A DNA stretch of 64,000 nt, from the NCBI GenBank assembly GCA_012295275.1, contig CM022666.1, positions 2,628,616 to 2,692,615 of the forward strand, in the 5' to 3' direction. The stretch comes from Chrysomallon squamiferum. Its lineage: Eukaryota > Mollusca > Gastropoda > Neomphalida > Peltospiridae. The notes under the pieces were generated by a model. It was not told where the DNA came from, made no database searches, and saw nothing but the letters and a program-made list of their open reading frames with translations. The position numbers were made by a program, and so were the translations under genes. Shown piece by piece: positions 57,820-64,000 of this stretch (its first letter is position 1; the number at the start of each line of letters is the position of its first letter).

Positions 57820-60800
57820 CACAGACACATTGTGAGTGAATACTTTTTTAAATTTGTTTCTTTTTATTAATACATTAAGGCAAAAAATCATTAATTTTCA
57901 GATGTTAGATAATGTTATTCATCAGAAACACTGTTATTTTTGAAAAGACATTTATAATTTAGATTTCACGATTTTAAGATAAGCAGGACATGGAGATCCA
58001 ACTTAATTATGAAATAACTAAACAGAAAATAAATAGTTTTTCAGTATAAACTAATTATTGAAGGCTTTAATATGTGTGAAAAATTAACGTTGTTAAATAA
58101 TTTCTGCATTGATCAAATGTTTTTATTTATTTGTTTTATTATTTCAGGATGTTCGGATGATAGATCCAAACTTTGTCAAACTCTTCAGACTAGCACAGTT
58201 AATCATAGAATATCTTTTGGTGAGTATTCAAGTAATCAAAACCTTGTCAAAAACAATACAATAAAAATCTTGTTGAATGATTTTCTCTGAAGGCACCTCA
58301 TTCGTATTTTAATGGTAAATGCAAATTTAATTTTTCTTTTATGTAGCTTAAAATAACCTTTTGTACAAAAAAATAATAATAAATAATAAAAATAATATGT
58401 ACTAAATATTTCAAAAAACATACAGCAATGGATAGATATTTGGTAAATATATACAAACTTCTAAAAGATAATTATAAAATTAATTTGAAAAACATTTGAC
58501 TCTGTGTCTATGGATGCATTTAATTATTTAAATATATGTGTGTGTGTATATTCTGTGTACATGTGTGTGTGTGTGTGTGATTTTCTTTGTTATTGTTATT
58601 AAATATTTTTATATCTGTTTCAGCATTCACAAGATTATCTGGCTGGGCTGGTGGCAACAAATGAAGAAAAAACAAAAGCAGAAAAACAGGTAAAATTCAA
58701 AAGATTTCTTTTCTTTTTTTATAGCCTTAATAATTAAATAACCTGTAGAAGAAATTTCCACATTTAAAATTCTTAAACTTCAGAATAATATGTAGCAACT
58801 GTTTACTTCATTATGGAATAATTATATTTTTAATGTCAGTGTGAGTATGATAGGTAAACAATAAACTTGAATGAAAGTGATTTCCAATAATTAAAAGACA
58901 AGTTAAGTCACATACACTTTTACATGTAAATGTTTAGAGTGATAAAGTCATTAAGACAAATCATTATGTTGATATTTAGGCCAAATAAATTTTTCAATCT
59001 CTGTTATATTTCCTTACAACTGGTAACATTTAAAAAATTAAAGCTGAGATGTATTACATACTCAGTCCTTTTTATACATCTCTATATCCATATTTGTATC
59101 TTTTTCTATCTCTCTATCTGTACATATACATAGATGGATACATATGTACACACATACATGTGTATAGATATATAAATTTCATACACACATGACTTACACA
59201 TGTATATTAATTAACACAGATACAAAATGAACTGAAACAGCAAATAGAGAAGTTACAGCAGGAGCTGAATGAAGTGAAAAAAGAAAGTCACAAAAGAAAG
59301 AAATTACTTTGTGCACAGCAACAACTCATTCATTCTGGACCTAAAAGCTACATCAAGGTTTGTAAGTTTTAATCAAAGATCTGATTATTGATTAGGTTTG
59401 TTTTATTGACTGTTCTTTTCTTTTTTTTTTTTTTTTTCTTTGTTGTGAATATTGGTCAGTAATACTTAATAGTAAATGTTGTGCAATAACACTTAATTTA
59501 TAAATATTGGTCAATAATAATTAATTTGGAAACACTGATCAGCAACACTTAATTTGTCAAATATCAATCAATAACTGTTAATTATTTGTAAATGTTGGTA
59601 AAGAGTAATTAATTTGTTGATCAGAATTAATTAATTAGTTTATCAGAATGTTATAATGAATAATCTTATAAATAAGTGGTCATCATCTTATTTTTATTGA
59701 ATTGTTACAGTGCTGTGTATATCAACTTCTGAAACAAGAGCTTGCTCTATTAATTACAATGCTGTATATATCAACTTCTGAAACAAAAGCTTGCTCTACT
59801 AATTTCAATCTTGTATATATCTACTTTGACGACATTTATGTCAGTATGTACATCAACTTCTTAAACAAAAGCTTGCTCTGTTAATTACAATCTTGTATAC
59901 ATCTACTTCTGAAAACAAAATCTTACTGTCTTAATTACAAAATCTCTGGTCAAAGTTGACTCATTTTGTCCTTAATTTTCAGTGTCCTTATTGTCCGAAG
60001 GCCTTTCTGAACGACTCGTTTTTACAATCTCACTTGAATCGTCGTCACGAGGACTCGCAGCAGAACTCAAAAACATCTTCTGGGGACCAACATGTGGGCA
60101 GCATCAACCACACCCTAGAGGCAGAGCTTCGGGATATCAAAGAGAGGCTGAAAATGACAGAGGCACAACTGGAAGAGGAGAGGAGGATGATAAACTCTCT
60201 GAAATCAAAAGTTAGTTAAATGGAAGATGAATATGTTGTTTAATCTTTTATTTTATTTTATTTTTTAAAAATCCTTTCCAGTATTATAATAATATAGATT
60301 AATATTTAGTAAATTTTTAAAAAAATCTTTCAGATGTTATGTTTTAGAATTAATTCAGATTAAATATTTAGTAAAAAAGTTTTAGAAATCTTTCAGACAT
60401 TATTTTTTAGAATTAATCTTGAGACAAAAAAAAAATTTTAAGTTAAAAAGAAGATTAATTTGATATTTTTAGATTGTATTAAATCCTTACTGATGTTTAA
60501 ATGGTTTAAAAATGGAAGAGAAAGACAATGTTGATGTAATAGTTACTCATATTTTATAATTTTATTTTAATCTGAGGAAAAGCAGATTTCAGCCATTCAA
60601 AATTCAGATGTCCAGTCAATGAGATATTCAGAAGATCAAAAGGTCAGTCAGAAATGGTCATTCATCTGATACAGAAAAAACATTAATTAAATTAAATTAA
60701 TTTAAGCAATTTATGTTAAAGCCTATTACATATTTTTAAATTTACTTTCTTTTTAAATGTGCATTTTACCTTATTAAATTCATAGATTTTACCTGCTTAT

Positions 60801-63608
60801 TAAATTCATAAAGAATGTTAAATCTGAAGCAGAATTGAATTAACATTCAAAGATTGATATATAAATATTCATTTTTTTTTCATTTTTTTTTTTTCACTAC
60901 AGGAGAATGAAAATACCCAGATGTTGATGAAAGAACTAAAAGAAATGAATGAAAAGCTTAAAGCATCAGAGAGGGCTTGTGCCGAAGTGAAAGCAAAATT
61001 TGGTAATTGTTAATTTACAGTAACTTTGATATAAATACATACAAGACCCAGAACATAAACATGTTCCTTCTTCTATAAAGTAACAAACTTTTCTCTTTCA
61101 TGCATGGTTAAATAAAAACACAATTTTGATAGTCAATTATTATTTTAATATATATTTATTCATTTACATATGCCACTATCAAGATCACACCATGTGTACT
61201 ATTAATATCATACCATATAATATTAATATACCATATAATATCAATATCTTACTATATGATGAGGTACTGATGAATTAATATTCATTTATTTAGAGAGGAA
61301 TTTTCTGAATCTTCATATACTTTCTCCAGGATTATACAATGTAATGTTCTGTTGATAAACCAATAGTCATTTTATTAATTAATTTTAACAGGAAACATCT
61401 TGAATTTTTATTTATATTCTCAATCATCACCATTAAACAGCATACTCGGGTGATTCTGCTATGTTAGTAAGCCAGTAGGTCATTTATTTATTCATTCATT
61501 TTAACAGGAATCATTTAGTTATTCATTTGATTTCCCTAATGTTACCAGCTTACACAAAAAATGATGTAAAAATAACTGGACATTTGTCAAAAACCTGTTG
61601 ATATTGTTAATATTCATGTATTTGTTAATTTAAAAAAGGAATCCGTTCAAATTTGGGTGAAATCGAAGATGATGTTGAGTTGGAGAAGAGTTTACTGCAG
61701 CAGCAGCGCAGTGAAGTTGCCATGATGAAGGAGCAGCTACAGCAACAGGTAAGAAAGAAAATACCACTTTGTTCCGTACATATTTCATACGATCCTGATT
61801 TTAAACTTAACCTCTTGAGTTTTTCAGATCAAATTAGTCAGGTGATTTTATTTTTTTTACATGATGTTGAATGTTTTTTTTTATTATTATTATTATTTTT
61901 TTTGTTTTACTTTTTGCTCTTTTCAGATGAAGGAAATGAACTTCAAAATGACAAACAAGTTTGAGAAACAAGAAAGAAAATGGCAGAAAAAAGTGCATCA
62001 GATTACCAAGTCGCATAGCGAGCATGTAAAAAAGGTAAAATAGTTTACAATACTTTTGCATTTATTCCTTTAACAATTTTGGACTTACTTTTACTTGAAC
62101 CAAACACTTTATGTGGAGCTAGAGTATGGTTTTCATTGATCCAGTACAAGGGCTAAAAGCTATGTCTTCTGTAGTTCATGGCAGTGAAAGTTCACTAATG
62201 AAGAGGTCAATTGGCCCTGTTGTAATATGAACAGTTAGGCTTTTTTTTTATTAGCTTGAACAGCCTTCATTTGCTATACTTGTAAGTAATTATTTTATTA
62301 GTGCAAGAAACCAATCTTTGCTGATAATTAAGTTTGAGAGTTAAGCATAACATAGTGAAGATATATGGAGATTGAGAGCTTTCACTGGGTTTTTTTTTAA
62401 TGTCTTTTTGTACAGAGAAAGATTTAATTGAAAAAAAAAAAGAGGTCAGGGAGATTACCAACATGTGGCAATTTTACAATGATATGCTGTCATTTTTTAA
62501 TATTTTCTTTTTTTTTAAATTATATATTAATTTATTATTATTAATTTTTTTACCTTAATACTAGTCTCTGTAATTTCATCAGGCTTTGTTAGAAGTAAAA
62601 ACCTGCCTGTGAACTAATAAAACAATCAGTCGAAAGGACACTAAATATATTTAAGCTCCATCACTACACTTAAATCCCAGTTTGTTGCCACTGCACTCAC
62701 TAATTGTTATTTTAACATGTTTGTGCACTTAATATTTTAAATATTTATGTGGTTAACATTTTAACAGTTTCTGTGATTAATATTTTAGCAAATTAACAAA
62801 GCACTGTTGATCTGCTAATAATAAAAAATGTATTATCTGGTCATATGTGTGAGAGAACACTGTTACATGTGTGTGCCTGTATATGTGTGTAGTTTTACAG
62901 TCTGGTGGTTTTGAGGGGTTTTTTGGTAAATTTTCAATATATGAGTGTCGAGCAAATGTAAAGAATTGTAGACAAACATATTCTACTGGAGTAGGTTTCA
63001 CATTGGTGATTCATGTTTGCAGCTAAAAGACGGTTTGGTAAAAGCCAGCACCAACCTGTCTGGCAGTGGAAGAGTTGTCTCCCCTGAACTCAGGCAGCAA
63101 CAGCAGGATGTTGAGGAACTTTTGAGAGTAAGTGTAAATATTTTCATTACGATTTAACAGTGAAATGGGAATATAAATTAAACTTATATTCTTCAGTAAA
63201 GAATGGATTGGTAAAAAGTATCAGAAAAGATGGAATTGTTAACTTGTTACTCATTTTTTGTTTTATGTGTGCAACATATTTAATTTTAACCATTTCTGTA
63301 CTCTTTAGAACAGCTTTTTTTTCTTTTTTTTTAAAAAAGACAGTAATCACTGGGATGATGTGTATTTTTAAAAATGCATTTGAAAATAAATAATTCTTTA
63401 GAAGAGCCTAATTATTTACTTTTGCTGAATATTCGAGCCATAATATTTCTTCTTCAAGGCATATTTGTGAAAATAAAGAACTTGTATTATTGGGATTGCC
63501 AGTATTATAAAACTATGTGCTGATACATCTGAGATGTATTCAAAAGTTTACATATACCAATGCCAGCAGATTTTACAAAAACATTGAATCTTTTTTAATT
63601 CTAATTTA

Positions 63609-63655
<47 letters not shown>

Positions 63656-63760
63656 TTTTTAATTTATTTTTTTATAATTTTTTTTTATTAGCAATCAAGT
63701 GAACATGAAAAGCTTCTTGAAACTCAGGAAAAAGAGTTAGAACAAGAAATGCAAAAACCT
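57294..63760 (+). CDS. DZIP1: DZIP1-like zinc-finger ciliary protein, 3' partial
   Basis: Basal-body and transition-zone protein needed for ciliogenesis and Hedgehog signalling in animals. Coding exons in the window: 57294-57539 (ATG; exon from 57286), 58148-58219, 58624-58689, 59220-59357, 59983-60210, 60577-60642, 60903-61002, 61639-61748, 61927-62034, 63023-63127, 63692-63760; 436 codons, all phases compatible. The family N-terminal domain is clear: FQKRFERLDWRKIAAIDVDQ, LQENIMNITFCNIE, then DPNFVKLFRLAQLIIEYLL and HSQDYL. Exon 5 opens with a single C2H2 finger (CPYCPKAF...HLNRRH). Long Glu/Lys/Gln-rich coiled coils follow. Vertebrate DZIP1 and DZIP1L are 770-870 aa, so the C-terminal half lies beyond the window. 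The 22-codon exon at 60,577 is the least certain. DZIP1 and DZIP1L cannot be separated here. Confidence 0.93.
57754..57816. repeat. (TA)n microsatellite
   Basis: TA run with one TC interruption in the first intron of the DZIP1-like gene. Confidence 0.95.
59450..59690. repeat. Diverged tandem repeat, about 37-bp unit
   Basis: Repeating theme of ATTGGTCAATAAT followed by ACTTAATTTGTAAAT, several drifted copies, in a DZIP1 intron. Confidence 0.6.
59706..59940. repeat. Tandem repeat, about 49-bp unit, four to five copies
   Basis: Unit built from TATATCAACTTCTGAAACAA, AAGCTTGCTCT and AATTACAAT, ending just before the exon with the zinc finger. The open frame across it (59,702-59,884) is translated repeat. 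Confidence 0.85.
63604..63654. repeat. (TTA)n microsatellite
   Basis: ATT-class run some 40 bases before the last DZIP1 exon of the window. Confidence 0.95.
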
Positions 63761-64000
63761 GTAAGACAAGTTTTAGTTACCTGTAGATGTGACAGTTTTT
63801 TTTCTTCTTCTTCTTTTTTTCTTTTTTGGAGAATATGAAATTTCTATACTTAATATGTTGATATTATTTTTTTTTTTTTAAGTGTTATGTTTTATTTTCC
63901 TCATTTAATTTTATAATATTTTAAAGGGTAAAATTATTTTTATTTTTATTGTCACTCAGTTTTTGTTGTCCTAAATATTTTTGAGTGAGTAAAATGTTTT

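Overview
Eukaryotic, strongly AT-rich, intron-rich DNA with many microsatellites and minisatellites. Gene content (a DP subunit of E2F, an MGAT2-type acyltransferase, a lengsin/glutamine-synthetase-like cluster, a DZIP1 family gene), GT-AG introns with short exons and abundant CT/GA, CA, TCTA/TCTG and ATT repeats suggest a bilaterian invertebrate, most likely a lophotrochozoan such as a mollusc. The species is not identifiable by reading alone. No rRNA, tRNA or CRISPR array was seen.

Layout. (1) 1-15,923 (+): the TFDP1/2-like gene, eleven coding exons, 5' end outside the window. Its 7.9-kb first visible intron holds a broken, antisense, repeat-type coding relic (about 2,720-5,290). Its probable 3'UTR or flank carries a minisatellite of about 46 bp (17,367-17,880). 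(2) 18-24.7 kb: intergenic and repeat-rich, with a perfect DR1 nuclear-receptor half-site pair at 22,761. (3) 24,786-28,044 (+): MOGAT2-like gene, four coding exons, complete, 339 aa. Its second intron contains a dead copy of a DZIP1 exon. (4) 30,326-30,532 (-): one unidentified possible terminal exon. (5) 31.6-55.6 kb: a segmentally duplicated array of six lengsin-like (LGSN) two-exon genes, four in + orientation (A 33,333; B 38,190; C 41,312; D 44,770) and two in - orientation (E 51,274; F 55,002), plus orphan exon-1/promoter fragments. B, D and E are intact at 441 aa. A has a 20-nt deletion that a downstream splice acceptor could neutralise, and a duplicated 5' leader that creates an upstream ORF. 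C has two nonsense codons and F a one-base deletion. A 105-nt block is identical in all six, dead copies included, which points to gene conversion. (6) 57,294 to the end (+): DZIP1-like ciliary gene, eleven coding exons in the window, 3' end outside.

The four gene families are not functionally linked in any obvious way (cell cycle, triacylglycerol synthesis, GS-fold protein, ciliogenesis). The dynamic part is the LGSN array, which shows tandem and inverted duplication, promoter-module duplication, gene conversion and pseudogenisation at once, and which shares short dispersed segments with the neighbouring genes.
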